In this document: positions 46,439 to 59,519 of the stretch, in pieces | Numbering within the stretch: the first letter of the stretch is position 1 | Layout of the letters: each line of letters opens with the position of its first letter | Source of the DNA: Ditylenchus dipsaci | Lineage: Eukaryota > Nematoda > Chromadorea > Rhabditida > Anguinidae | Reading direction: 5' to 3' | Assembly (NCBI GenBank): GCA_004194705.1 | Contig: SADC01001275.1 | Location: 744,001 to 808,000, forward strand | Length of the DNA: 64,000 nucleotides | Made by a program: the position numbers and the translations under genes | The notes under the pieces: generated by a model | What the model saw: only the letters and a program-made list of their open reading frames with translations | Told to the model about the DNA's origin: nothing | Database searches by the model: none

Positions 46439-49400
46439 AGCAATGAATTAGACCATCCTTGAATCCACCCACCACATTTGCAATTTCTAAGAAAAAATTA
46501 AGAAAGAGAAGTTTTTATATAACCACTAACTTCCTTCAAACACTAATTGTTTTTCCACTTGCTTACAACACATTGAGCTATTAGGTTGTTGCATACGTAT
46601 TGAGAATAAATATTAAAAATTGCTTTGGGACTAGGTAACGCGTTGGGTACGGATTCTGGGACCTGTGCAACTAAACTCAGACTTCTACGCTAAACACGAG
46701 GGTGCGCGTCACTCCTGCTTCAACGGACGAATTGGGTCAAAAGTCCAAATTCAGAAAATTTCTCAGTATCGCGAGAAAAATTAAGTGTGATTTTTCGACC
46801 ACCAAAATTTTGAAAAAACTACTTGTAATATTTTCTACAGCAGTTAGGAACTATGTATGTTGAACAGCAAAAAAGTAGTAGAAAGTGGCGGTCGAATAAA
46901 ATTGTGACAAACTATGCAAAATTGTTACACAGAATGCTCTAACTTTTTAAACTTTCAGCAAACCATCAATTATTACACCGGATTCCTATTCAGCATGGTC
47001 GTTTTGCTAAAAAAAATATGCTCTTACAAGGGAACATATGGTAGTGTCCATGCGATGGAAACGCCCTATATACCATTCGATAGAGAATAGAAAATGCTTT
47101 TCAGACATAAAGATAATTTTCTGCGGAAAAGTCGATTTTGGGGGTAAAAATGCGTTTCAAAGTTGAGTGAAATTATTGAAATTATATTTATGTCTAGAAA
47201 TCATTTTCGATTCTCTATCGAAAGGTATATAGTGTTTCCCCATATCGCATGGACACCTCCATATGCTCCCTTGTCAGGATTCCGTCAAACCTCATATCCC
47301 TCTCAAGACAAACAAGGTTTGGTTTTAAACAATTTGAAAGAAAAGGAGAGGAATGTAAGAATCAATAACATAATTGTTTGAGTTTAAGAAAGAACCAAGC
47401 GCTGTGGCGTTGTAATATCTAAAAATTTGAAGAACCGTGGTCGAAATGTATTCGATATACCCAAACAGTTAATAGCTGATGCCTTATAAGAAACACATGC
47501 GGACTAAATTAAAAAACCTCGCAAAACAACAAAAACCAGATCTAAAAATTGTAAATGAACAAATTTGAACTGTTTCATGTATTGTAAGTTAATTTTTTTC
47601 AGCTTCTTACGTTCTGAGAAAAAAAAGAAATCTTTCTGACCACAGTCTAACCTGGATACAAGTGCACACCTGGAGTACGGCCTAAGGTGCTCTTGTGTGA
47701 AGGTTTTACTGTACACACAAAAAGTCATTGCATACAAACTTTAATAAAAAAAAACTCAGTGATTCAGTTCTAAGAAATGCGCCTTGTAATGAGTATAAAT
47801 GCTTTCATGCGTAAACAAAAATACGGTTGAAAAAAATACTTTAAATAAGTTAAGAGAACCATTCTAGTAATTAGTTATTTGTATTGTATTGAGCAAACAG
47901 CTTAATCACCGAAATGGCTAAGAGATCTTGTTAGCTTAAAAACTACGATAATTTTTATATATTTATTTGACAAAAAGTGCTTACTAGAAAGATGCTCTGT
48001 CATGCATTTTTGTATTTCATGTGTAGAGAAGTGTAACCTGGTTTTACTCGACAAAAGTTTGCGAAAAAGTGCGAAAAATTGGACTTAAACACAAAAGTGC
48101 CGAACCACCCATCCACCCACACATGCCAAATACTACATAAAAATGCTTTTATGAACCTTCTTACATTTTTATCGCCATACTTATCTTCTACTCTTTAACA
48201 TTAGTGCAATTAGTGTGCAAGAAAATTTTCAAAAAATGAGCCATTTCCTTGAAGAGGGGGGGCGCACATATAACACACAAATGGAAGGTTCGGCATGCTT
48301 TTGTCCAGTTTATACTATTTCAAATTGACTAAGAATGACCGCCTACTCGTATGTAGAAATTCTACAGTTGATTTGGTGGGTGATTTGAGTGGGTGGTCAT
48401 AATTAGTCAATTTAAAAAATATAAACGGGCAAAAACATGCCTAACCTACCAAAAGTTAAAAATAAAAAAAGTTTAAAGTCACGTGTTTTTTGTTGGGGTC
48501 AGAGATGATTGAATAGTGACTTTTTAAAAAGTAAATAAATTCAACCAGCCGTTGCTGAATATATTTTATCATCGATTTTCCACTTCTTTTTACTTTTTTC
48601 TAAAATCTTTTTTTAACATCTTGGTTTTAACATCAAACAATGTTAATTTGACGTTAGTTCGAACATGAAACATCACTAAATAAGCTAAATAAACTACACC
48701 GAATTCGATGCCTATTCTTTGCTGCCTTGGGGTTAGTTTTTAGGCTCTATTTCTAAAAATTTCGGCTTTAATCCAATTATTAATTAATTTTAGTTACTCA
48801 GTCGAGTTTCTAAGAAAAAAAATCAGATAAATTTAGTTTCATTATTTTCTTTCAGCCAAATTCAAATATTTACTCACACATAGCGTGCCAACTAGTGTAG
48901 AACTTCTGTAGAACGCAACATTGAAGAGGTGAACAATACTGATTTAGTTGAATGTTAATCATATTATTGCGTGATATACTTTCATGAGCTTTTGTGATAG
49001 CTTTTAGTTCTCAAGTATGCATGTGAGACTTTATAGACTTTCACTTTTCCCTTTTAGGTGTGTGTGAGTGTTTTTAAATTTTGCTTTGTCTTTTCCCGAT
49101 TTAGAAAATTTTTATGCAACTGTAAGGATTGTTGAATTCCTTATTTCGCGCCCTTCAGAACAATACCACAGTTTCCTATAGAAACACAATTGCAGTATTA
49201 AAGGCCAGTAATAGTTTGATTTAAACTGCCTTTTGTCCTGCAGTGAGACTATAGCCAAACGGCGTTTAAATGAAATCGAATCAAGTGGATTTATATTTTG
49301 TCTGATTTAAAGGGGGGGGGGCTTTATATACGCATCGCCTTAGGTCACAGGTTCGACTACCACTGGCTGCAGACATTCTTTTTCTCTCCTTTTATTTATA

Positions 49401-49934
49401 AGTTTAGTGTCAAAATGTAGCCAAGCTTCTGGGCTTTCATTTGAGCTATCATACAGATGAAAAGTAGGTATAAAGTTAGGGCTAAAATATAAAAATTGTT
49501 GAACCATGTCCAATCCGATGAAATCCTCAATAGGCTTATCCCAGAACTGTTTGGTGATAATTTGGAAGTGACGTTTTTTCGCAATATTAATTTACACGCT
49601 CATTTGCAACCTTACACTCAAAATGTAGCCTTGCTTGTTGCCGTCATTTTCAGTATGCGGTTGTATAAAATCATGTAAATTGAAATCACAAAAAATGTCA
49701 GTTCCTAAATAATACTGAAACCTAGCCCTCAATAGGATTCATTTCTTCCCGGATCAAACCTTTGCTAGCTACCTTGCTTTTATGTAGTGATTTTGGTGTG
49801 TAAAAATTTCTATCTTTTTCTCCATGAAATTCTGATTGCAGAAAGTCACTGAACGCGTGGACAAAAAAATAAAATTGGTGGAGGCTCAGGCTATATAAAG
49901 TTAAGTAAAGGTAAGGCTAAACAACACTTTATCG

Positions 49935-50603
49935 ATGTACCAGAAAAGTGGTTTTAACTACTCGTAAGGCAATTTTATGCCGCGGAAGCGACAGAAAACG
50001 TGTTATTAAGGCGCAGAAAGGCACTTTAAATTTTTTTTGTTTCGACCAAAATTGACGTTTTGCCTTGGTCTCCCAAGGCAATTCAATCTAAAAGGGTGCC
50101 CGGATACCCTAACAGATGGAATTTGAATATAGTTCTGATAGCTGGGGCCTACCGCATAAAGAAGCTCTGGTGTGTATATATTTTTATGCTTCCAATTCTC
50201 TTTTGAGGAACTTGTGTCTAAGGTCTGTGTGTGTGCCCATCTTAACTCCAAGCCCCCTGCGCCCCTGAAGGAGGAGCAGGGGGCTTGGTTGGTCAGAGGT
50301 GCGCGCAGTAACTTGCCTTAGACATGATCCCGATAAAGACACTGATCATAAAATGCATGTAGAGGCTATTTTTGACCAGCTCCAGAGACCAAAAAAAGGT
50401 GGACTACCATAAAACCAACCATTTTCTGGTCATTAACGTACCCTTTCAGGTTGGTTTACCTTGGTCTCTTAAGGCAAAAATTGAAATTTTGGTCAAATTT
50501 TATTTATTCTTAAAATGGTCTACCTTGCCCTAAAAACACGTCTCCTATCGTTTCCACGCCCTAAATTGCCTTAGGAGTGGTTAAAACCGCTTTTCTGACA
50601 CAT
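49935..50603. mobile_element. Family A inverted-repeat element, copy A4
   Basis: The arms contain CAGAAAAGTGGTTTTAACTA and a GCCTTGGTCTCCCAAGGC stretch; the core carries the family hairpin (about 50250-50285). No coding capacity. Confidence 0.65.
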
Positions 50604-51290
50604 CTATATAGTGTAATCCGGCACTATTTTTTTCAAAAGGAAAGTTTGTAAAATTATGTTTTTACTAATTTTTTGACTAATTTAACTTTGTTGTAGGTGT
50701 GAATCTTAGCTACAAAAAAGAAAACAAAAAATTATAACATAGCGTCTGAGGTACAAAATGAAGGAAAAAGATGTAGTAAAACAAGATTAATTAATTCAAA
50801 TGCTTATCAAAATTGTTGCGTGACTTGAAAGAAAATAATTAACAGTTGTGAAATTTTAAACTTCCTTAAAAAGTTTTATATAAGACATATAAAATTTTGC
50901 ATAAGACCTATTTTATTGCATCTACGTTTTACATTTCTGGTTTTCCGAGAATCTTTATTAAATTGTGGAAATATCACTTGGTGGAGTCAACCATTGCTGT
51001 AAGGTGGGTATAAAACCGCCCGCCTTTTAAGTGTATATCTACCATATTTTCGTCTTAAACCTTCCACCTAATTTTGAAACAGAATTTTCTACCTTTTTTA
51101 TATAGTTATAATTTAATGTTCATAGTAACATGCAGCCCCGGGTTTGGCGAATATACTCATTTGAAGTGAACATGACATTTTCGAAATGCAAAATTCAGAG
51201 CAAAATCCAAGTTTTTTTTGGGTTGAGTGTTTAACAGAACTTTGTTTTTGAAAAGCCATATCTTAAAGGGGGGGGGGACTTTTACGGCTA

Positions 51291-51501
51291 CAGTCGAACC
51301 TCTCTATAGTGTACACTCTCCATAGTGTACACCTCTCTATAGTGTACACTCTCCATAGTGTACACCTCTCTATAGTGTACACCCTTGGGTGTACACTATA
51401 CAGAGGTTCGACTGTAGTGTACACTCTCCATAGTGTACACCTCTCTATAGTGTACACCTGGGCTCGGTCCCTTGGGTGTACACTATAGAGAGGTTCGACT
51501 G
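51291..51501. mobile_element. Tigger-type MITE with GTGTACAC repeats, copy 2
   Basis: Near-identical to 15387-15564, with one extra 33-bp internal unit. TA-flanked, terminal CAGTCGAACCTCTCTATAG. Confidence 0.75.
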
Positions 51502-54500
51502 TATATTTTGACATCTCCCACTACTTTACTTCACATACCTTTTTTCATATCTCTTGTTTTTTATATCAGATGTTTTACACCGTTTTGTAGCTGATATTTT
51601 ATTCCATCGATCAATTGTCGAACATCCTGGTTAAAAATAATTTTTGAGAAAGTCACAACAAATATAAGGTGAAACTCTACTATAAACAGCAAGGTATAGA
51701 ACCACGATTTTTAGTGTGAGGTTGGGATGACTTCATCAAAAATTATTTTTAATTAGGATGTTTGATCACTTTATCAACGTCAAAATAATTCCGTGAAGTG
51801 ATTTTGTAGCTCTTTTTGAAGCTACAATGTAGTGCTTAGACGTTGTTGGGATGTTGTACAATCAATCAAAATTTTGACTACTAAACTCAAAAATGTTATG
51901 TTTTCTCAGCGCCAAAATCTCAATAAAATGCTTTTGTGTTGAAAAAAACCAGAGATAATTTTTAATAATAATAATTTATGATATGTTTTATTGGAATCTT
52001 TAAATCAGAAAGCTTATGATCACTTTAAATGGTTACGATCACCTTGGTTATAATCACCCTGTATAACATATATGATATATAGTTTTTGTAACAGTTACTC
52101 GGCCCCTACATGTAAAACTGCATTTTCGGCATCAAAAGTAATGATTTTCAACTTTTAGTAAACACTTGTTATTTCCACTAGTCTAAAAGAAAATCAAGAT
52201 GGAGCTCTACTGGTTCCGACGAGAAGAGTTTAATCGTCTTTACAATTGCTCTAAAATAAATATAGAAGACATACCGTTGAGTCCCGGATTCATCCAGTCA
52301 AAGGCATGATCGTCATTATTCTGTGTGCTATTTTCTATGTAAGTCTTAATTTTACCCGAAATTTAAAAATTTAAATTAAATTTCAGATTCTTTACATTCC
52401 TTGTTCTTTTTCACTTTTCAAACGCAGAGAGAATGCATGCTATAAACTCATGCTTTACATTTGTCTTATTGACTGCTCCGCACTGTGGTTGCTGGGCTTC
52501 TGCAAGGATGGTTAAGCAATGTAGGTGCTGTCTACTGCTCTTATCCCAACGTCCTTTATTTTGCTGGAGTTAGCGCAATTAGTGAGTCTTTCAATAAAAA
52601 TGCTTTAAGTATAAAATAGTCATCAGATTGTCATAAAAAATTGTCATAGAATGAGAACTAAAATGGGCTCAAATTCGGCCAAAACTCAAAAAGCTTTATG
52701 TTTTTTTAGTGTGTTTTAGGGCCTGAAATGCGTAGGAAAATGCTATAGAATATTAACCAACCTGATTAAAAAGGACTAAATTTCGACTCTTTGGTCTGTG
52801 GCTAAGGTAAAGGGTGATGGGGAATAGATGTATATCGTATTTTTTAAACTATACCATGTTTTTTTGCTAGAACTTGCCAAAGGAATTTTTGAATGAATAT
52901 AGTATCGAGAGTATACAGTATCGAGAGTATTGCTCGGATATTGTATAAGGAACGTGTGTGGTTGTATCTCAACTCCAAGCCTTCGACTAGAAAAATCATG
53001 TTTTTGGGACCGGCTATAGTGTAAATTATCAAAGGTGCCAAATCGGCTAGTATTTCTTGTAGTTTCTGGATTGTGCCAGTCTTTCAAAATTATGGTGACT
53101 TATTACTTTAACACTTAATTTTCAGGTCTCTGGATGACAGAAAGTGCCGCACAAATTTTTTTAGCCGTAAATCGCTGTATAGCTATTCTGTCACCGAACA
53201 CTGAGACGTTCTTTTTCAAAGGTAATATTCAAATAAAGTTTCTAAAAAACTTTAAAAACTTAGGTTCGCGAACTTACTTTTGGTTAACCATAGTGACTTT
53301 CTATGGCATATACGTTGCAATTTTTACAAAGCCACAGCTATACACCGGTATCATATTCAGCTGGGCTTTCAACCCTTATCTTGGGTATATAGCAGACACT
53401 GACTCAACCGTAAGTTATTTATAGCATCATTTAGAAGACGATTTCTGTAATTTTGTATAAGTCAATAAAAAAATTGCTAACGTTATTTTTTAGTACAAAT
53501 TTTGTTTTAACTTATTGGGTTTACAAAAATTTATTTTTAGTCGTCGTGTTTTTTTCAAAGAAAATTTTCAACTAGGCGCTCTTTTAAACAATGTCTTTTC
53601 CAAATCTTCTCAGAAATTTCTAAAAACGTAGCTTTTCTATGTGCTATTTGACGTAGAATTCGAAGCGCTTTCATTATATTGAAACAGTTTCAAGTTATAT
53701 AAATAATTTAAGAAAAAAGTCTCTAAACGCGTATTAGGGTTTTACTCTAAAATATCTTTAGATACAAAATTAAGAGGCAAGACGAAATATTTAAATAAAT
53801 AATAATAATTGAAAGTCATTTAGTGCGAAAAATCAGAAAAAAAAATCCATCCCAGGATAAGTGGTGTCTAAGAAATATTGATTTTTGAAATGTGTTTGTA
53901 TAATGGAGTTGGAGAAAGGCAGAAAAAATGAAAAAACACTCGGAGTGTTTTAAATTTCCAATAAGACATTTTTAAGACCACTCAAACATTGTTGATGAAA
54001 AAATACAAAGTGAATTTGTCTAAAAAATAGTCAAAAAGAGCGATAAGCCGAAACAAAATTCGAGCCAAAAAGTTTCGGTAGCAAGGTCTTCTGCAGAATA
54101 ACATAAAGTGTTTTGGAGTGTAAAAATTTACATTTTAGTATGTAAACTATGTACACACCGTACATGACACTTCTATTGCAATTATTTTGCCAAGTATATA
54201 CGTCCTGTTCTATTTGTTTTTGCTACATAAAAGCAAAGGAAGTGGCAGCAAAGCTGTATCTAACAAACAAAAAATGGTAAGTCAACAAATAATTCTATTT
54301 CGGAATAAAACTGTTTAAATTTTATTTTCACCCTTTTTAGCAAGTATAACAGTGCCTATATTAGAATAAACCTAAACATATTTTATTAATTTTTAAAAAA
54401 TTTTGAAGTCTATGTTTAATATTAGAAAAACATCTTATGGGTATTCCTAGCAAGGAGCCATTTTACTCTTATGCTTCTTAATTTTTCGCATTGTTGTAAA

Positions 54501-54814
54501 GAAGCAATATTTTCAAAAAAGCAGAAGCTTTTTAAATATCTGAAAGTTGCAGTATTAAAGGAGCATGCTTTCCTGTTGATAAGTCAATTGTTGATATTTG
54601 AATTCCGGGGACAAAATCCTACACTATGGTTTTAGCAAGAATTGTTTTTTGAATGCAAACATTTTTATTTCAAACGTTCATTTTTGAATTATCGTATGAC
54701 TTGTCGGTCTATTTTACTGATTTTCTCAGACTTTCTTGTTTATTGCCTGTGTTTTGCTAGATTTTGTTCGCGAGATTGTGATTCACTGTGATCATTCGCC
54801 CCAATTTACATTAT

Positions 54815-55584
54815 GGCTGTAACTGAAATGCACCCTCAAAAGTCTGAATTTCACCAGCAAATTATTTTTTCTCACCAGCAAATTCAAATTTCAATCAAAA
54901 TACTGAATTTCACCAGCAAATTTCTGAATTTCACCAGCAAATTTCTTAATTTCGCCACCATATTGTTTGTTTGATAATTTTTGCTTCTGTAATTATGTTT
55001 TCTTCGACCTAAATGTAATCTCTAATCAAACATACGAAAAAGCGAGGACCGAAAGATGTGGGCTGTTTTTGTAGACTTGGGTACTTATTTATGGTGTCAA
55101 GCACAGCTGCAATCTTATGAAGAATTGTTGGGAGAATCATGTTAACTAATTTTTTCAGGAAAATTTTAGAACAGGTCGTCTTGATCAAAAAAGCACTGCA
55201 CGAAGGTTTATGGCCTAGCCTGGCTGAGATAGCAACCCTTTGCAGACTAACGCATGCCCAGCTTTTGTCTGTGCATTCTAAATTTTCATCTCATCACAGA
55301 ATACTTGATCCGTCATTTTAATACTCGATCCGTCACCACCAAAGTTGTCCATTCCTTGTTTGGTCCTCGCTTTTTCGTCTGCTAGATTAGAGGTTGCATC
55401 TAGTAGAAAAAGGTAACTTCAGATAAAAAAACAAACAATATGGTGGCGAAATTAAGAAATTTGCTGGTGAAATTCAGAAATTTGCTGTGAAATTCAGTAT
55501 TTTGATTGAAATTTGAATTTGCTGGTGAAAAAAAATAATTTGCTGGTGAAATTCAGACTTTGAGGGCGGAATTCAATTTGAGCC
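54815..55584. mobile_element. Foldback FB4 (GGCTGTAACTGAA termini, TTTCACCAGCAAATT arms)
   Basis: Starts GGCTGTAACTGAAATGC and ends GGAATTCAATTTGAGCC. Arms of TGAATTTCACCAGCAAATT units in opposite orientation; the centre has no gene. Exact 10-bp direct repeat TTTACATTAT at 54805-54814 and 55585-55594. Confidence 0.85.
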
Positions 55585-55596
55585 TTTACATTATTT

Positions 55597-56825
55597 GGCG
55601 TAGGGGCGTTAGGCCCCTTTTTTCCATTTGTGGAAAAAAGGGCCAAACGACTTACGTAAGTCGTTTGGCCCCTTTTTTCCACTTTTTTAAATACGCGCCT
55701 TTTTTAGTTTTATTGCTTTTTGCAGTTTGTTTTTTTTTATTATTATTTTCTTGAATAACCGTCCTAAACTAATTTTTATAAACTATTAAGCCTCAGGGTG
55801 GATAGGGAACCACCTGGTACCTCCTCCAAATGGGTATTTATCTCTAAAAACCAAAATTTTGGATTTAGCTGAAACTAACTAAAAGTCATTCTACCCTATC
55901 CATAATCGTGTCCCAAACACGGTTTGATAATGCTAAAACAGCAATTTGACTTGCAGGAGCCCCAGTTCTGCATTAATCACGTATCCCGAAGAGTAACCAG
56001 GTGGTGCTCAGGTTGTTCTACCTAGATAACGGTACTCTGGTGGAAATGCCTCGGTAGTAGTAACCAGGCAGTGTTACCAATGCTCAAATGGTTTAGGTGG
56101 ATGAAGATACCTGGAAAAGAATGGATACATCTAGTAAGTGGATACCTAGGCAGATAGGTCGAAATGAGGGAGTTAACTGGTTGGTCTACACAGTCCGGGT
56201 CCATTTCCGGGTACAAGTGGTAAATTTGGATGTCCACCTGGGTCAATTTTTTCTCTCTCTTATTTTTCGGCTTCGAGAAGCTATTACGTTCACTTATTCC
56301 AATAATCTGAATATACTCTGTAAATTCCAAACTGTCATTTTAGCTATTTTACCAAAACTCAAAATTACCCTAGAAAATGGCATTTTACTATTGTCAAACC
56401 TTTTTTAGAATGCTCAAATTACTGCAAAAAACAGATTTCGGAAACCCAAACACATGAAAAAAAATTTCACCAAATGGACGACCATTTGGTTGGGTTGGTG
56501 CATAAATCATCCAATAATACGGGGGCTAGATTATAGAAAAACATCTTAAGCGATAAGAATTTTCACAAGAAAAAAAGATTAATTTGAAAATCTTTGCTGA
56601 GGAATTTAGCGGCCAGAGGGAGAATTCACCGTAAGGAAATTCACGAGAAGGAGTATACACCGCGGGAAAATTTACCTGGAGCCAAGATTATGAAAAGCAC
56701 AAAAACAATAAAAATAAATAAAAGGCGCGTATTTAAAAAAGTGGAAAAAAGGGGCCAAACGACTTACGTAAGTCGTTTGCCCTTTTTTTCCACAAATGGA
56801 AAAAAGGGCCTAAAGGCTACGACCC
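55597..56825. mobile_element. Foldback FB11 (GGCGTAGGGG terminus)
   Basis: Starts GGCGTAGGGGCGTTAGGC and ends GGCTACGACCC. The arms share GACTTACGTAAGTC and GGCGCGTATTTAAAAAAG; the middle contains family B-like repeats (55796-56240). Direct repeat CATTATTT at 55589-55596 and 56826-56833. Confidence 0.75.
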
Positions 56826-57208
56826 CATTATTTTGTTTCAGAAAATCGATAAGTCGCTGAAGATGAACGTAATCGTTGCCTTAGGCTTTATTAGATAAGT
56901 TTTCTTAGCTAATTAGCCGTCCACAGCTTTTCTCTTGTTCGTTCCTTTTAGGTGGTCTGCAAAAAAGTTATACCGATTAGGTTATATCTCCTGCTGCTGT
57001 CTGTTGGCTGGTGTGATTGAGCGTCTCTCACCTAACATCTCGCATGTTTTACTGATAATATTTATTTCTTGCCAGATGCAGTGTTGCGATGTACATCTCT
57101 TCAGTGTGATGCCTGTATACACAAATGGACTTTTAATTACACAATTTTAGGGTGACCTGCTCTAAGACTATTTCAGGACACTTATTTTTTTATTCGCTGC
57201 TTATTTCA

Positions 57209-57390
57209 TCTCTATTGTTATAGGTTCGCGAGCTGACTCAGATGCTGAAAGTTCATGCGCTCGAAGAAGGATTTACTGTGCTCCTAATTGCTCGCAGTTG
57301 TGTGGCGACAGGAAATTGTCTACCAATAGTGCAAAATGTCGCGTGACGAAAGTTTTGTCAGCTCATCCAGCTGAGTTTCTTTATCAGTAA
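57209..57390 (+). CDS. Unrecognised Cys-rich exon-like ORF inside E12
   Basis: Follows a TTATAG acceptor and stays open for about 60 codons to a TAA at 57388-57390. It contains SRADSDAESSCARRRIYC then APNCSQLCGDRKLSTNSAKC, five cysteines within 30 residues, which could bind zinc. No family recognised; it may be a leftover of a transposase DNA-binding domain. Confidence 0.3.
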
Positions 57391-57798
57391 ACATTACCAA
57401 GAGGATTTGGTTTGAAAAAATCATCTCGATGTATCTTCAAAAAATTAGCTAACAAAACTTTTCTCAACGCGACATTTTCTACTATTTGTAGAAAATTTCT
57501 GGTCGCCGATTGTATGTCTGTTGATTGTAAGGTGTTTATGTACTAAAGCGAATAAAGTTTTACACGGAACATTTGTAGTTCTTTGAGATTTCCGGCTTCT
57601 TGCAGTCACGCGCAGTGATCGTCCAGCTGTCGTTAGTGACCGGGCACACGTAGATGTGAAATTTCTTTTCTAATTACCGAGCACATCCAAACTATTAGAA
57701 AGGAATAATTGCGAAGTAAAAAAATGGAACACGTACTCAGTACCCTTAGAAAAGGGTTGAAAAACCATTCGTCATGTTCTATACCGGTCATGCATATC

Positions 57799-59025
57799 GG
57801 CTCTAGGTGAATTCATCCTCAACCAATTCATCCTCGGTGAATTCATCCTCGGTGAATTCATCCTCCGGTGAATTCATCCTCTAACGAATTCATCCTCGGT
57901 GAATTCATCCTCCTTTTTGTCCTGGGCAGAATATGTTTAAAGACCTGATTTTTATATATTAAGAGAGCACCATCATTTTGTGGGGCACCCTCAGAGAGCA
58001 CCCTTATTGATGTCGGGACCAAACAAGAGCCCAAGAATTGACCACCCTAACCAAAATTCCTGGGTATATAGCTCCTAGTCAGGTGGGTGTCCACCTGGAT
58101 AGCCTAAAAATGGAAGCAAAAAAAGTTTACACTTAGTGGGACTCGAACTAGTAACCTCGGTGACAGCAACCCCTCCCCAATTTATACCAAGTGGTCGTAA
58201 ACCAGGTGGTCGACCACTTGGATCAAATTTTTTTTTACTCTTTAGAGTTCCAAAAAAAAAATTTCTGCACTAATTCGAGCATGCTGAAGATGGTTTGACA
58301 GTGGTAAAATCACGTTTTATCAAGAAATTTTCGATTTATCGCTAACGATTGATTTTGATAAATCAAGAATTACCAATAACTCAAAATTTATTCATAAAAT
58401 GTAATTTTACCACTGTCAAACCATCTTCAGCATGCTCGAATTAGCGCAAAAAAATTAATTTGGAACCCGAAAACGTAAAAATTTTTTGATCCAAGTGGTC
58501 GACCACTTGGTTTGGTGCATGGATTCTCAGGGGTGATGTAGAGGTTGCTAGTGAAAAAAAAGTTTCGGGACGCGAAAACGCAAAAAAATTTCATCCAAGT
58601 GGACGACCACTTGGTTCGGTTTGGTAAATGTTCGTAAATTGAGTGGTTTGTATTATTTAGTATTATCAAACAATCTTCAGCATAAAATTTTTGGTATGCT
58701 AAATCGGGTTTTCAGTGATTAAGGCCGCACTTGTGTGATTCAGAGCCATTTTATGGCGTTAAATTCACTTTTAGCTGGTTTGAGGTTGTTTTAAGAGGTT
58801 TGAGTTGGTTTTGGATGGTTTGAGACCATTCGGGGTGTTTAAGTTGGTTTTGAGTGGTTTGGGGTGGCTTCGGATGGTTTGGGACCATTTGGGGTGAACA
58901 AAACCCTTTCACCTAAGTTTAAAAATTATAACAACTACATTTACTGTCAAGACAAAAAGGAGGATGAATTCACCGAGGATGAATTCACCGAGGATGAATT
59001 GGTTGAGGATGAATTCGCCGTCGCC
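57799..59025. mobile_element. Foldback FB6 (GGCTCTAGG termini, GGTGAATTCATCCTC arms)
   Basis: Starts GGCTCTAGGTGAATTCATCC and ends GAATTCGCCGTCGCC. The arms are tandem GGTGAATTCATCCTC units (57808-57915 and 58960-59020). Exact 10-bp direct repeat CATGCATATC at 57789-57798 and 59026-59035. The interior holds a SINE-like palindrome and GGTTTGAG-rich sequence. Same termini and unit type as FB5. Confidence 0.85.
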
Positions 59026-59519
59026 CATGCATATCGCCTCTATATCGGTCATGTTTATATCGGTTATATCGATCACTCTCTCCATAGTTAGAGACGCCAT
59101 TGAACTCATTGATGAAAGTTAGTTGATACAACTAGTACTTTTTACCTGTGGGGTACCAAAATCACCTGGGTTGCCTAAAAATTATCCAGACGATAATTAA
59201 CCCGTATGTACAATCCACATGGAAATTATCCAGAAGATACTTAATTCACAAGAACGATAAGGACGAAAACCACGAAAAATGTTATGAGATCTTTTGCTCG
59301 ATTGCTCGATTTTTGGGGAAAAAGCGAGACCGATAGGATTTATCCATCGCACCTACCACTAGTGCTGACGCAGGATCAGTGATTCCAACCGCAAACAACA
59401 AAAAGCATTCACACCACCAGCAGTCTTTATTGAGAATAGAAAAACAGTATCAAGCCCTGCCCTAGCAACCACACGTCAATAAAATGAACGAAACAATGGA
59501 CAATGGATTTTCTCGCAAC

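Larger units (their letters stand above)
42900..52198. other. 9.3-kb spacer between divergent Srt receptors
   Basis: No gene is supported here. About 35 bp just before each ATG is shared by the two receptors (TTATTTCCACTAG, then TCTAAA and ATCAAG), so it contains duplicated 5' leader and perhaps promoter sequence. Elements listed separately: 44314-44515, 45194-45495, 45943-46438, 49935-50603 and 51291-51501. Unlisted palindromes lie at about 46970-47290 (GGAACATATGGTAGTGTCC-like arms) and 48285-48460. A SINE-like fragment with GGTTCGACTACCACTGG is at about 49345. Confidence 0.5.
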
